From assembly GCF_900217235.1 (NCBI RefSeq), contig NZ_LT907975.1, positions 4,104,906 to 4,168,905 on the forward strand: a DNA stretch of 64,000 bases, read 5' to 3'. Below the pieces are notes generated by a model. That model saw only the letters and a list, made by a program, of their open reading frames with translations. It made no database searches and had not been told where the DNA came from. Of the stretch, positions 21,269 to 30,554 are shown one piece after another (within the stretch, counting starts at the first letter, position 1; each line of letters begins with the position of its first letter). This stretch comes from Pseudodesulfovibrio profundus (GTDB lineage: Bacteria > Desulfobacterota > Desulfovibrionia > Desulfovibrionales > Desulfovibrionaceae). The translations under genes and the position numbers were made by a program.

Positions 21269-22576
21269 GTGGCGATGTCAGGAGTTGAGAATCTTGCCCG
21301 ATTACCAGAGCTGAAGAAAAAACTGCTCTGGACGTTCGCACTGCTTGCTGTCTACCGGATCGGCATTCACATTCCCATTCCTGGGGTCGACAGTGCAGCG
21401 CTTGCCGAGTTTTTCGCCCAAGCGCAGAACACACTCTTCGGGATATTCGATATGTTCTCGGGCGGTGGACTGTCCAACATGTCCATCTTCGCCCTGGGTA
21501 TTATGCCATACATCTCGGCTTCAATTATCCTTCAGCTCCTGACCGTCGTGTCTCCCGAGTTGAAGCGTCTTCAGAAAGAAGAAGGCGAAGCCGGTAGAAA
21601 GAAAATAACTCAGTACACCAGATACGGAACCGTGCTCATTACCGTGGTGCAAGGCTTTGCCATTGCATCCGGTCTTGAGTCGGCTGCGAGCCCCACTGGG
21701 GCTCCCATGGTCCTGATTCCTGGTTGGGGTTTCAAGTTGATGACCATCTTGACCCTGACTGCAGGTACCGTGTTTCTGATGTGGCTGGGTGAACAGCTGA
21801 CAGAAAAGGGAATTGGGAACGGTATTTCTCTCATCATTTACGCAGGTATTATCGCCGGACTTCCTTCGGCAGTAGTTAATACTGTGCAGTTGATGACCGT
21901 GGGAGAAATCACCCTGTTTGTCCTTCTTTTCATTGTATTATTCATGATTGCCACATTGGCATTCATCGTATTCATGGAACGTGGACAACGCAGAATTCCC
22001 ATTCACTATGCTAAACGTCAGCAAGGACGACGCATGTTTGGAGGCCAGACCACACATCTGCCTCTGAAGATCAATACCGCGGGTGTTATTCCCCCGATTT
22101 TTGCATCGTCCATCCTTATGTTCCCCGCTACCCTCGCACAGTTTTCCAACGTGCAGTGGTTGCAGGACATCTCGGCTTTCATGAGCCCTGATTCCATCGT
22201 GTACAACTTGTTGTTCATCGGAATCATCATATTCTTCTGTTATTTCTACACTGCGATCATGTTTGATCCCAAAGGAATCTCAGAAAATATTCAGAAGCAG
22301 GGTGGTTTTATCCCAGGCATTCGTCCTGGCGCCAGAACTCGTGAGTACATTGATCGCGTACTGGCACGTATCACTCTGTGGGGTGCATTCTATGTGTCTC
22401 TTGTTTGTGTAGTTCCTATGTTCCTGATCTCAAACTTCGGTGTTCCGTTTTACTTCGGTGGAACTTCATTGTTGATTGTCGTCGGCGTTGCTATGGACTT
22501 CATGGGACAGATCGAGTCTTATCTGATTTCGCGTCAGTACGAAGGCTTGATGGGTAAAGCCGGAAAAGGTAGGTAG
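21269..22576 (+). CDS. secY: Protein translocase channel SecY
   Basis: SecY forms the membrane channel through which unfolded proteins are exported or inserted. The 435-residue protein has ten hydrophobic segments, the plug-region sequence GGGLSNMSIFALGIMPYISASII, and the cytoplasmic loop with ERGQRRIPIHYAKRQ that docks SecA and ribosomes. The GTG start at 21269 sits five bases after GGAAGGG; an ATG two codons later is an alternative. Location after rplO is the classical spc position. Confidence 0.98.
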   Translation: MAMSGVENLARLPELKKKLLWTFALLAVYRIGIHIPIPGVDSAALAEFFAQAQNTLFGIFDMFSGGGLSNMSIFALGIMPYISASIILQLLTVVSPELKRLQKEEGEAGRKKITQYTRYGTVLITVVQGFAIASGLESAASPTGAPMVLIPGWGFKLMTILTLTAGTVFLMWLGEQLTEKGIGNGISLIIYAGIIAGLPSAVVNTVQLMTVGEITLFVLLFIVLFMIATLAFIVFMERGQRRIPIHYAKRQQGRRMFGGQTTHLPLKINTAGVIPPIFASSILMFPATLAQFSNVQWLQDISAFMSPDSIVYNLLFIGIIIFFCYFYTAIMFDPKGISENIQKQGGFIPGIRPGARTREYIDRVLARITLWGAFYVSLVCVVPMFLISNFGVPFYFGGTSLLIVVGVAMDFMGQIESYLISRQYEGLMGKAGKGR

Positions 22577-22578
22577 CC

Positions 22579-23349
22579 TTGAAGAAGTTCAGGGGTGTCT
22601 TCCTAAAGAATGATAAAGAGATTGGCCTCATGCGTGAGGCCAATCGTATTGTTTCCCGAATCCTCGATGAACTCGGTGAAAACGTCAAACCTGGCGTTCC
22701 CACTATTCTCTTCGAGGAGATTTGCCAGGCTCGCTGCAAAGAATTAAATGTACGGCCTGCCTTCATGGGGTATCAGGGTTTTCCCTTTGCTCTGTGTTGT
22801 TCTGTTAATGAAGAAATTGTTCATGGCTTCCCTTCCAAAGAACGCATCCTTCAAGAGGGTGACATTGTCAGTTTTGACATGGGAGTTGTGTACAAAGGAT
22901 TTTTTGGAGACTCTGCCAGAACTTTTGCCGTAGGTAATGTTTCTCCAGAAACAAAAAAACTCATGGACGTAACCCGTGAGTCGCTTTACAAGGGTATCGA
23001 ACAAGCCGTACCTGGTAACAACTTGTATGACATTTCCGCGGCAATCCAGTCATATGTTGAAGGTTTCGGTTTCGGTATTGTCCGTCGTTTTGTCGGGCAT
23101 GGGATTGGCAGTCATTTACATGAAAAGCCTGAAATCCCTAACTTCATTCCCAAGGGCATGTCCGGCGTTCCTCTCAAGGCCGGAATGGTGCTTGCCATAG
23201 AGCCGATGGTCACTGTTGGGAGCTATGAAGTTGAAGTGCTTGATGATAATTGGACTGCTGTTACTAAAGACAGGAAACTGTCAGCTCATTTTGAGCACTC
23301 TGTAGCAGTTACAAGTGACGGCCCCAGGATATTGAGCTTGTCTGATTAA
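22579..23349 (+). CDS. map: Methionine aminopeptidase, type I
   Basis: This enzyme removes the N-terminal methionine from new proteins. The 256-residue sequence has the metal-ligand motifs SFDMGVVYKGFFGDSART, FVGHGIGSHLHEKPEIPNF and GMVLAIEPM, and a C-terminal FEHSVAVT glutamate region. The start is TTG at 22579, two bases after the secY stop, with AGGTAG upstream. In many bacteria adk precedes it and infA follows; neither is here. Confidence 0.97.
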   Translation: MKKFRGVFLKNDKEIGLMREANRIVSRILDELGENVKPGVPTILFEEICQARCKELNVRPAFMGYQGFPFALCCSVNEEIVHGFPSKERILQEGDIVSFDMGVVYKGFFGDSARTFAVGNVSPETKKLMDVTRESLYKGIEQAVPGNNLYDISAAIQSYVEGFGFGIVRRFVGHGIGSHLHEKPEIPNFIPKGMSGVPLKAGMVLAIEPMVTVGSYEVEVLDDNWTAVTKDRKLSAHFEHSVAVTSDGPRILSLSD

Positions 23350-23360
23350 CCACTTGGCTG

Positions 23361-23438
23361 GTGCAAAACAGACTTGCACTTTATCGGAAATCGCTGTATG
23401 AGATACAGATTCGTTTAAAAGGCCACCCCATTTGGGGT
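23361..23438 (+). promoter_or_regulatory. Hairpin-rich gap before rpmJ
   Basis: The 127-base space between map and rpmJ carries three short inverted repeats: GTGCAA/TTGCAC (23361-23366 and 23374-23379), CTGTAT/ATACAG (23394-23399 and 23403-23408) and ACCCC/GGGGT (23425-23429 and 23434-23438). It is the longest gap inside the operon and may mark RNA processing or an internal promoter; neither is proven. Confidence 0.4.
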
Positions 23439-23476
23439 ATTGGCATTATTGTTATTTAGACAGTTTGGAGACGGTC

Positions 23477-23590
23477 ATGAAAGTCAGACCTTCTGTTAAG
23501 AAAATGTGTCCCAAGTGCAAAGTAATCAGGCGCAACGGTGTGCTGCGGGTTATCTGTGACAACCCGCGTCACAAGCAGCGTCAAGGATAA
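23477..23590 (+). CDS. rpmJ: Ribosomal protein L36, zinc-binding form
   Basis: L36 is the smallest large-subunit protein. The reading frame encodes 37 residues beginning [20 protein letters not shown]11, C14, C27 and the final histidine H32 make up the zinc site, so this is the C+ form. GGAG six bases before the ATG supports the start. It is followed after 12 bases by rpsM. Confidence 0.97.
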   Translation: MKVRPSVKKMCPKCKVIRRNGVLRVICDNPRHKQRQG

Positions 23591-23602
23591 AGGGTAATAA
23601 CT

Positions 23603-23974
23603 ATGGCACGTATAGCTGGTGTTGATCTGCCGAGAAATAAGCGCATGGATGTTGCGCTGACCTACATTTACGGCATCGGCCGGACCATGGCCCTGCAGAT
23701 TCTCAATGATACTAAAATCGATTGGCAGACCAACAGTGACAACCTCACTGCTGATGAAGTCAACGCGATTCGTAACGAGATTGAAAACAACTACAAAGTT
23801 GAAGGTGACCTCCGTCGTGAGATTACCGGCAACATCAAGCGACTGATGGACATCGGCTGTTATCGCGGCCTGCGTCATCGTCGTGGACTGCCCGTTCGCG
23901 GTCAGAAATCCAAAACCAACGCTCGTACCCGTAAGGGGCCTCGCCGTTCCGTCATGGGACGCAAGAAGAAATAG
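23603..23974 (+). CDS. rpsM: Ribosomal protein S13
   Basis: S13 contacts the P-site tRNA and bridges to the large subunit. It has 123 residues, starting [26 protein letters not shown], with the C-terminal [26 protein letters not shown] signature. An 82-base gap separates it from rpsK. Confidence 0.99.
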   Translation: MARIAGVDLPRNKRMDVALTYIYGIGRTMALQILNDTKIDWQTNSDNLTADEVNAIRNEIENNYKVEGDLRREITGNIKRLMDIGCYRGLRHRRGLPVRGQKSKTNARTRKGPRRSVMGRKKK

Positions 23975-24056
23975 CGTCGGTACCTACAGACAATTCACGT
24001 AGCTTTTAGAAATGAGTTACGTATGTTAAGACTTTTATTAAACGGAGATTTAGGCC

Positions 24057-24443
24057 ATGGCTAGACCTCGTCGAGCTGGGAAGAAAAAAGAGAAAAAGAA
24101 CATTCCCGTAGGCATTGCTCACGTTAAAGCCACGTTCAATAATACGATCGTGACCTTCACTGACGTTAAGGGCAATGTTGTCAGCTGGGCTTCCGCAGGC
24201 GCTCATTTCAAGGGTTCCCGCAAGTCCACCCCGTTTGCAGCGCAGATGGCTGCCGAATCCGCTGCCAAGCGTGCTCAGGATTCCGGAATGCGTACTGTTG
24301 GTATTTACGTCAAGGGCCCCGGCTCTGGTCGTGAAGCCGCAATGCGCGCCATTAACAACGCTGGCTTCAAGGTGACCTTTATTCGCGATATCACACCGAT
24401 TCCGCATAATGGTTGCCGTCCGCCCAAACGCCGCAGGGTCTAA
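24057..24443 (+). CDS. rpsK: Ribosomal protein S11
   Basis: S11 lies on the platform near the mRNA exit. It has 128 residues and contains [26 protein letters not shown] and the terminal [32 protein letters not shown] precedes the ATG. Confidence 0.99.
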   Translation: MARPRRAGKKKEKKNIPVGIAHVKATFNNTIVTFTDVKGNVVSWASAGAHFKGSRKSTPFAAQMAAESAAKRAQDSGMRTVGIYVKGPGSGREAAMRAINNAGFKVTFIRDITPIPHNGCRPPKRRRV

Positions 24444-24458
24444 TTAAGGAGAAGTATC

Positions 24459-25085
24459 GTGGCAAGATATACTCAAGCTAAATGCAAGCTGTGCCGTCGC
24501 GAGGGAGAAAAACTCTTCCTGAAGGGCGACCGCTGCTACACTGATAAATGCGCTTATGAAAAGCGTCCGTACCCTCCGGGACACTCCGGTCGCATGCGTC
24601 ACAAGATGAGTGACTACGCAATCCAGCTTCGTGAGAAGCAGAAAGTGCGTCGCATGTATGGAGTTCTCGAAGGACAGTTCCGTGATTACTACCATCGTGC
24701 CGACGGCATGAAGGGTGTAACCGGTCATAACCTGTTGATGCTCCTTGAGCGCCGACTGGACAACGTGATTTTCCGTCTTGGTTTTGCTAATTCCCGTGAT
24801 CAGGCTCGTCAGCTTGTACGTCATGGTATTTTCATGCTGAACGGCCGTCGCGTAAACGTCCCTTCCATGCAGGTTAAGCCCGAAGACGTTATCGAGGTCC
24901 GTGAAGAAGCTCGCAAGATCCCTGTCATTGGTGAGGCCCAGGAAGTTATCGCTCGTCGCGGTTGCCCTGAATGGCTCGAATCCGATGGTCCCAACTTCAA
25001 GGGTACTGTCAAGGCTATGCCTAGCCGGGAAGACATTCAGTTCCCGATCAACGAGCAGCTCATCGTCGAATTGTACTCCAAGTAA
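24459..25085 (+). CDS. rpsD: Ribosomal protein S4, zinc-binding form
   Basis: S4 starts small-subunit assembly and in E. coli represses the alpha operon. The 208-residue protein starts at GTG behind AAGGAGAA. The N-terminal cysteine cluster (CKLC and later C-YTDKC) marks the zinc form. The S4 RNA-binding domain follows (RLDNVIFRLGFANSRDQARQLVRHGIFMLNGRRVN). Confidence 0.98.
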   Translation: MARYTQAKCKLCRREGEKLFLKGDRCYTDKCAYEKRPYPPGHSGRMRHKMSDYAIQLREKQKVRRMYGVLEGQFRDYYHRADGMKGVTGHNLLMLLERRLDNVIFRLGFANSRDQARQLVRHGIFMLNGRRVNVPSMQVKPEDVIEVREEARKIPVIGEAQEVIARRGCPEWLESDGPNFKGTVKAMPSREDIQFPINEQLIVELYSK

Positions 25086-25097
25086 ATAGGGGACTTC

Positions 25098-26138
25098 ATG
25101 CTTATTGAGAACGGCGACAAATTAATCAACACCCGCAACTGGAGTGAACTGGTCAAACCTGAAAAGCTCACCCGTGACCCAAAGTCCGGTGAGAATTACG
25201 GCAAGTTCATCTGTGAACCCCTTGAGCGCGGTTATGCTACTACCATTGGTAATGCCATGCGCCGGGTCCTTCTGTCCTCTATGCAGGGGTGTGCCATTGT
25301 TGCCGCCTCTATTGAGGGCGTGCAGCATGAGTTCACCACACTTCCTGGTGTGCTCGAAGATATGACTGAGGTCGTATTGAACCTGAAGCAGGTTCGTATA
25401 GCTATGACCACTGATGAGCCTCAGCGGTTGGTTCTCGAAGCCAACAAAAAAGGCCCGGTCAAAGCGAGCATGATTCAGGAGAATCAGAATGCAAAGGTTC
25501 TGAACTCCGATCAGCTTATTGCCACTCTCACTGAAGATCGTCCGTTCAAAATGGAGATCGAAGTGCGCATGGGCAAGGGTTACGTCCCCGCTGACATGCA
25601 TGAAGGTTTGACCGATGAGATCGGTTCCATGATCCTTGATGCGAGCTACTCTCCTGTAAAGAAGGTAGCTTACTCTGTGGAGCAGGCTCGTGTCGGTCAG
25701 ATGACGAACTATGATAAACTCATCCTTGAAGTCTGGACCGACGGTTCCGTGACTCCTGAGGATGCCTGTGCATACAGTGCCAAGATCCTGAAAGATCAAC
25801 TCTCTGTGTTCATTAACTTCGATGAGCTGTCTTCCGAAGCCCAAGAGGAAGAAGAAGATTCCATCGATCTGAACCCCAATCTCTTCAAGTCCATTGATGA
25901 GCTCGAACTCTCTGTTCGAGCAACCAATTGCTTGAAGGCTGCCAACATTCAGTTGGTGGGAGAGTTGGTACAGCGTACAGAACAGGCCATGCTGAAGACC
26001 AAGAACTTCGGTCGTAAGTCTCTTGATGAGATTCGTCGAGTCTTGGATGGAATGCAGCTTAAGTTCGGTATGACCGTTGAGGATTTTGACAAGAAATACC
26101 AGGAATGGTTGAAGAGGAAAGAGAAAAATGAGGCATAG
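25098..26138 (+). CDS. rpoA: DNA-directed RNA polymerase subunit alpha
   Basis: Alpha dimerises to start polymerase assembly and contacts upstream DNA and activators. Of its 346 residues, about 1-235 are the assembly domain ([17 protein letters not shown] near the start) and about 265-340 the C-terminal DNA- and activator-binding domain ([15 protein letters not shown] and [15 protein letters not shown]). It overlaps the start of rplQ by 11 bases. Confidence 0.99.
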   Translation: MLIENGDKLINTRNWSELVKPEKLTRDPKSGENYGKFICEPLERGYATTIGNAMRRVLLSSMQGCAIVAASIEGVQHEFTTLPGVLEDMTEVVLNLKQVRIAMTTDEPQRLVLEANKKGPVKASMIQENQNAKVLNSDQLIATLTEDRPFKMEIEVRMGKGYVPADMHEGLTDEIGSMILDASYSPVKKVAYSVEQARVGQMTNYDKLILEVWTDGSVTPEDACAYSAKILKDQLSVFINFDELSSEAQEEEEDSIDLNPNLFKSIDELELSVRATNCLKAANIQLVGELVQRTEQAMLKTKNFGRKSLDEIRRVLDGMQLKFGMTVEDFDKKYQEWLKRKEKNEA

Positions 26139-26553
26139 AAAGTCCGGTCGTAAACTGAATCGGTCCAATACTCACCGCGCTGCCATGTTCAAAAACATGG
26201 CCCGCGCGCTCATGACCTACGAGCAGATCCGAACCACTGAAGCCAAAGCTAAAGAACTGCGTCGTATTGTTGACAAGCTCATCACGCTGGCTCTTCGCAA
26301 TGACCTGCACACCCGCCGCCAGGCTTACAAAGTCCTTGGTAGCCATCAGATGGTGCAGCGTTTGTTTGACGAAATCGGTCCTCGCTTTGAAGGCGGAACC
26401 GGTGGGTATACTCGTATTATCAAGCTCGCTCAGCCCCGCAAAGGCGATTGCGCTCCGATGGTCATTATCGAACTGACCAAAAAGGCTCAAGCCGAAGCTC
26501 CTGTCGAAGAAGCTCCTGAAGCTCCTAAGACTGAAGAGAAGGGCGAAGAATAA
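26128..26553 (+). CDS. rplQ: Ribosomal protein L17
   Basis: L17 lies near the tunnel exit. The conserved part is about 118 residues ([20 protein letters not shown] and [17 protein letters not shown]). A further acidic alanine/proline/glutamate tail ([17 protein letters not shown]) extends the protein to 141 residues, which is longer than the E. coli form. The start lies inside rpoA. Last gene of the operon. Confidence 0.98.
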   Translation: MRHRKSGRKLNRSNTHRAAMFKNMARALMTYEQIRTTEAKAKELRRIVDKLITLALRNDLHTRRQAYKVLGSHQMVQRLFDEIGPRFEGGTGGYTRIIKLAQPRKGDCAPMVIIELTKKAQAEAPVEEAPEAPKTEEKGEE

Positions 26554-26560
26554 GTCATTA

Positions 26561-26589
26561 AGGCGGACGGTAACGTCCGCCTTTTTTTT
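26561..26589 (+). terminator. Terminator of the S10-spc-alpha operon
   Basis: A 9-bp stem (AGGCGGACG at 26561-26569 with 26574-26582), a GTAA tetraloop and a run of eight Ts form a strong intrinsic terminator eight bases after the rplQ stop. Confidence 0.95.
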
Positions 26590-26633
26590 GCTTATAGCTA
26601 TCGATCTTTTCAATAGGTTAAATCGAGTGGTAT

Positions 26634-27518
26634 ATGGATATTCGAAAGTTAGATGCTTTTTGTAAAGTGTATGAGATGCAGAACTTTTCCAAAGCCGGAG
26701 AAGTCATGTTTTTATCTCAGCCAACTATCAGTTCCCATGTGGCAAACCTTGAAGAGCAGCTTGGTGTACGACTTTTTGATCGTTTAGGGAGAAAAGTCAT
26801 TCCAACCCAGGCTGGCCATGTCTTGTATCGTGGGGCAGTTGCGATCTTTGAAAATCTAGATCAAGCAAAGGCTTCTATAGAGTTGCTTCGAGATAAGGTA
26901 GTGGGTGAACTAATAATTGGTTGTAGCACTATCCCGTCGTTGACTATAGTTCCTGATGTGCTTTCAGGATTCTCTGCAAAGTATCCTGATGTATCTTTTT
27001 CCATCAACACGTTGGATTCCAGTGAAATCATGAAACGTGTTTCTGATGGCGAGTTTCCCGTTGGCATAGTTGGGCAAGAACCTGACGATGACCAACTTGA
27101 GTCTTATTTGATGTCAGAAGATGAAGTCGTGGTCGTAGCTTCTCCTAACGCGCCTTGGAGCGATTCCGGTACAGTCTCCCTTGATGCACTTACCGCAATG
27201 CCCTGGGTGATGCGAGAAAAAGGATCTGGCACACGTAATGTCCTGGAGAATGCTTTGATTAAAGCGGGGATGACCCTCAAGGATCTGAACATACGCTGTC
27301 AGGTAAATGGGACCTGCGAAACAATCGCACACACTATTAATGGGGTTGGTGTCAGCATAACTTCCTTGGCAGCTTCAAAGCACTTGATCGATTCTGGAAG
27401 ATTGATACGGTTACAAGTGCCAGAACTAGAAGGTCAGCGACAATTTTATTTAATCTACCACCATGGTAGACACATGTTCCCAGCTCTTAAAACGTTTATT
27501 GAGTACATCAAGAATTAA
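26634..27518 (+). CDS. LysR-family transcriptional regulator
   Basis: This 294-residue protein has the LysR layout: an N-terminal winged helix-turn-helix (about residues 1-60, with SKAGEVMFLSQPTISSHVANLEEQLGVRLFDR) and a periplasmic-binding-like effector domain starting GELIIGCSTIPS near residue 91. It stands alone between two terminators. The N-terminus resembles a LysR group often annotated as selenium-metabolism associated in Desulfovibrio, but no selenium gene lies nearby, so the target and effector are unknown. Binding-site support for the ATG is modest (GAGTGG). Confidence 0.9.
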   Translation: MDIRKLDAFCKVYEMQNFSKAGEVMFLSQPTISSHVANLEEQLGVRLFDRLGRKVIPTQAGHVLYRGAVAIFENLDQAKASIELLRDKVVGELIIGCSTIPSLTIVPDVLSGFSAKYPDVSFSINTLDSSEIMKRVSDGEFPVGIVGQEPDDDQLESYLMSEDEVVVVASPNAPWSDSGTVSLDALTAMPWVMREKGSGTRNVLENALIKAGMTLKDLNIRCQVNGTCETIAHTINGVGVSITSLAASKHLIDSGRLIRLQVPELEGQRQFYLIYHHGRHMFPALKTFIEYIKN

Positions 27519-27549
27519 AAAAAGCCCGGTAATCCGGGCTTTTTTTTTG
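27517..27549. terminator. Bidirectional terminator between the LysR gene and mqnA
   Basis: The stem AAGCCCGG (27522-27529) with CCGGGCTT (27534-27541) around a TAAT loop has an A-run on the left and a T-run of nine on the right. It therefore ends the plus-strand LysR gene and the converging minus-strand mqn genes. Confidence 0.93.
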
Positions 27550-27550
27550 C

Positions 27551-28378
27551 TTATAAGGACAGGAAGTCCATCGGTGGAATCTTTTCCAATAATCCATTTC
27601 TTTTAAGATAGCGGCAGAATTCTGTGAGTCCTTTTAGTTCCTGCTCTCCAAACTCGTACACAAGGCCGTCGAAGTAGGAACACATTTCTGTTTGATTCAA
27701 GCAACTGCTTTCGGAGGCTAGCAAACAGATATCGCGAATATTTTCTTCACCCCACAACCTAGCTTCGACCAACTTTTTACATCCCTCAACCGTAGCCGAT
27801 GGGTTCTCTTCAAAGCTGGATCGTTGTGCGATCCACACACCAAAAATGAAGGGCAGCCCCGTCAATTCGCGCCAAGACTCGCCCAAGTCCACTCTGTGAG
27901 GGAAAGAAGGGTGGTAACGAAGGTTCAGCGCTTCGTCACCTATAGCCAATATTGCATCAAACTCGTTACCTGATTCCAGTTGGCTCGTCGCATCGCCCGT
28001 TACAAAATCTGGAGACACTTTCCATAGTTCAGCCAGCAACACCTTCAGGAGAGCCGCCGAAGTGTGGGTTTGGGAGCTGACAAGGATTGTCTTATTCTCC
28101 AATTCTTCGACAGGATATTTGCTCAAAAGCAGGACGGACTGAACCGGCCCTCTGCTTCCGATCGCTATGTTCGGTACCAGCAGGTATTTTTCTGGATGGC
28201 GTGCATATTCAATGCTGGATGCTGCTGATATATCGAGTTCGCCTGCGTCCATGAGCTTGTTCAGCTCTGAAGGCGGTCCACTGACTATTTCAAAGTCATG
28301 ATCAATCAACCCGTTTTCAATTGGGCGATATATTGGAAGCACATTAAGGTAGCTGATTTTGCCAAGCCTAAGAGACAT
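27551..28378 (-). CDS. mqnA: Chorismate dehydratase MqnA
   Basis: MqnA removes water from chorismate to give 3-enolpyruvylbenzoate, the first committed step of the futalosine route to menaquinone. The 275-residue protein has the type 2 periplasmic-binding fold; the N-terminus LRLGKISYLNVLPIYRPIE is typical, as are the central SVLLLSKYPVEELENKTI segment and the AAIGDEALN-like stretch (ILAIGDEALNLRY). It starts directly after the mqnC stop and ends at the shared terminator, so it is last in the mqnE-mqnC-mqnA series. Confidence 0.93.
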   Translation of the reverse strand: MSLRLGKISYLNVLPIYRPIENGLIDHDFEIVSGPPSELNKLMDAGELDISAASSIEYARHPEKYLLVPNIAIGSRGPVQSVLLLSKYPVEELENKTILVSSQTHTSAALLKVLLAELWKVSPDFVTGDATSQLESGNEFDAILAIGDEALNLRYHPSFPHRVDLGESWRELTGLPFIFGVWIAQRSSFEENPSATVEGCKKLVEARLWGEENIRDICLLASESSCLNQTEMCSYFDGLVYEFGEQELKGLTEFCRYLKRNGLLEKIPPMDFLSL

Positions 28379-29446
28379 CTATTTCGTCTCCAAGGGGGTG
28401 TAATCCATAGTGCGTTGTTGCGGGGCGAACCCTGCGTCAATGACCAGTCTGTGGATTTCCTCTTTTGATAGCCTGAAGGCCACCCCTGCAGCTTTTACGA
28501 CGTTTTCTTCGATCATGGTCGACCCAAAGTCGTTTCCTCCGAAATAGAGGGCGAGTTGCGCGATTTTCGGACCCATTGTTACCCATGACACCTGAATGTT
28601 GTCGATGTTATCCAAAACGATTCGCGAAACAGCCAGCGTTCTGAGGTACTCGGTGCTGGTCAGTTTTCTGCACTCTGGAAGCTCAGTATAATCAGGCTGA
28701 AATGTCCAGGGAATGAATGCGGTAAACCCACTTGTACGGTCCTGGGTCTCACGAACGGCAAAGAGGTGCTCCAAACGTTGCTCGGGAGTTTCCTTATGCC
28801 CAAACATCATGGTGGCAGTTGTGCGCAATCCCTGGTTGTGAGCCTCTTCCATGACGCCAAGCCACTGGTCGGCTGGGCACTTGTTGGGGGCGACTTCGGA
28901 ACGCACTTCATCGACCAGAATCTCAGCACCGCCACCAGGGATCGAATCCAGTCCGGCGTTGCGAAGTCTCGAAATCACCTCAGCGACAGGAATCTGTTCC
29001 AATTCGCTCCAAAAAACGACTTCGGGCGGAGAAAAAGCATGAATATGGATATTGTAATTCGATTTGATATGACGCAGCATATCTTCGTACCAGGAAAGTG
29101 GCAGGTCGGGGTGGTGTCCACCCTGCATGAGGATTTGCGTGCCGCCCAGTTCTATGGTCTCGGCTATTTTCTGGCCAATTTCTTCATAGCTCAGCACGTA
29201 GCCGCCATCCTGATCCGGCTCCTTGTAGAAAGCGCAGAACTTGCAACAACACACGCAAATATTTGAGTAGTTGATGTTTCTGTCGATCACATACGTGACG
29301 GTTGGTTCAGGATGTTTACGAAGGCGAATCTGATGTGCCAGATAGCCCAGATCGTAAAAATCTGCCTCATTATACAGTGTACGAGCTTCATCAAAGCCAA
29401 TGCGCTCGCCGTTCAAAATCTTTTGGTAAACTGATTGAAGGTTCAT
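28379..29446 (-). CDS. mqnC: Cyclic dehypoxanthine futalosine synthase MqnC
   Basis: MqnC is a radical SAM enzyme that cyclises dehypoxanthine futalosine during menaquinone synthesis. The frame is open to 29497, but the ATG at 29446 with GAGGTG upstream gives the family N-terminus MNLQSVYQKI and 355 residues. The cluster-binding motif is C64-x3-C68-x2-C71, with two extra cysteines at 66 and 67 (CVCCCKFC). GGGHHPDLPLSWYEDML-like and IPGGGAEILVDEVR segments match the MqnC/MqnE family. Two bases separate it from mqnE. Confidence 0.93.
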   Translation of the reverse strand: MNLQSVYQKILNGERIGFDEARTLYNEADFYDLGYLAHQIRLRKHPEPTVTYVIDRNINYSNICVCCCKFCAFYKEPDQDGGYVLSYEEIGQKIAETIELGGTQILMQGGHHPDLPLSWYEDMLRHIKSNYNIHIHAFSPPEVVFWSELEQIPVAEVISRLRNAGLDSIPGGGAEILVDEVRSEVAPNKCPADQWLGVMEEAHNQGLRTTATMMFGHKETPEQRLEHLFAVRETQDRTSGFTAFIPWTFQPDYTELPECRKLTSTEYLRTLAVSRIVLDNIDNIQVSWVTMGPKIAQLALYFGGNDFGSTMIEENVVKAAGVAFRLSKEEIHRLVIDAGFAPQQRTMDYTPLETK

Positions 29447-29448
29447 GA

Positions 29449-30543
29449 TTACACCTCGTTGAAGAAGCCATCTCGTTCCACAGGGGTGCAGCCACACCCG
29501 CGGATCATGTCTTGCAGTTCTGTGTGGCTCAGCCCCTGCTCACTGGTCGCCCCGGCTTCATGGCCGATTTTCTCTTCGACAACCGTTCCGTCGAAATCAT
29601 CCGCTCCGAACTTGAGGGCGGCCTGTGCTTGTTTCACTCCAAGCATGACCCAATATGCTTTGATGTGAGGAATATTGTCGAGCATCAGTCTGCTGATGGC
29701 GATGGTGCGAAGCTCTTCCAGCCCGGTTAAAGGCTTCTCGATGGTCAGTTGACTGTTTTCAGTGAGAAAGGGCAGAGGAATAAAACAGGTGTAGCCACCG
29801 CCTCGGTCCTGCGATTCCCTCAGTCGAATGAGATGGTCGAGTCGGTCTTCCTGCGATTCAATATGCCCGAAAAGCATCGTGCAGTTGGTTTTCATTCCGA
29901 TGGAATGAGCTTCCTCGTGAACAGCGAGCCATTCATCGGCAGTAGACTTACGTGGGCAAATCTGGCTTCGAACGGATTCTGCAAATATCTCAGCTCCGCC
30001 ACCTGGCAGCATGTCGAGACCGGCAGCATGAAGTCGGGTGAGGACATCAAGCGTGGTAGTGTTTTCAAGCCGAGCAAAATGAGCAATTTCAACGGCAGTA
30101 AAGCACTTGAGAACCACTTCGGGGAATCGGTCTTTCACGGAAGACATGACATCTTCGAAATAGGAGAGAGGCAACTTGGGGTGACACCCGCCAACGATAT
30201 GGATTTCACGAGGGCTTAAGGCTGCCCCTTCGATCTTGGCAAGGATATCTTCTTTGGTAAGGACGAACGTACCATCCTGTCCTTCTTCGCGCTGGTAGGC
30301 ACAAAAAACACATCCGTTGATGCAGACATTGGTATAGTTCACATGCTGATTCACAACATAGTAAGCCTTGTTGTCGTGTAATCGGGTCCGAACTTTGTGT
30401 GCCAGGGCGCCAACAGCCAGCGGCTCAGGACACTCAAACAGTGTGACGCCGTCTTCAAAAGACAGGCGTTCACCTGCTTCAACTTTGCCACGAATTTCTT
30501 TGAGACCCATGTTGGCGAAGTAATCGTTACTCAGCAGTTGCAT
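29449..30543 (-). CDS. mqnE: Aminofutalosine synthase MqnE
   Basis: MqnE is a radical SAM enzyme that joins the adenosyl group of SAM to 3-enolpyruvylbenzoate, giving 6-amino-6-deoxyfutalosine. It has the C-x3-C-x2-C motif (NYTNVCINGCVFCAY) and the LPGGGAEIFAESVRSQICP segment. Two in-frame ATGs lie at 30549 and 30543; AGGAG is two bases from the first and eight from the second, so 30543 is preferred (364 residues). The gene follows a TetR gene by about a dozen bases and precedes mqnC. Confidence 0.92.
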   Translation of the reverse strand: MQLLSNDYFANMGLKEIRGKVEAGERLSFEDGVTLFECPEPLAVGALAHKVRTRLHDNKAYYVVNQHVNYTNVCINGCVFCAYQREEGQDGTFVLTKEDILAKIEGAALSPREIHIVGGCHPKLPLSYFEDVMSSVKDRFPEVVLKCFTAVEIAHFARLENTTTLDVLTRLHAAGLDMLPGGGAEIFAESVRSQICPRKSTADEWLAVHEEAHSIGMKTNCTMLFGHIESQEDRLDHLIRLRESQDRGGGYTCFIPLPFLTENSQLTIEKPLTGLEELRTIAISRLMLDNIPHIKAYWVMLGVKQAQAALKFGADDFDGTVVEEKIGHEAGATSEQGLSHTELQDMIRGCGCTPVERDGFFNEV

Positions 30544-30554
30544 TGACATATCTC

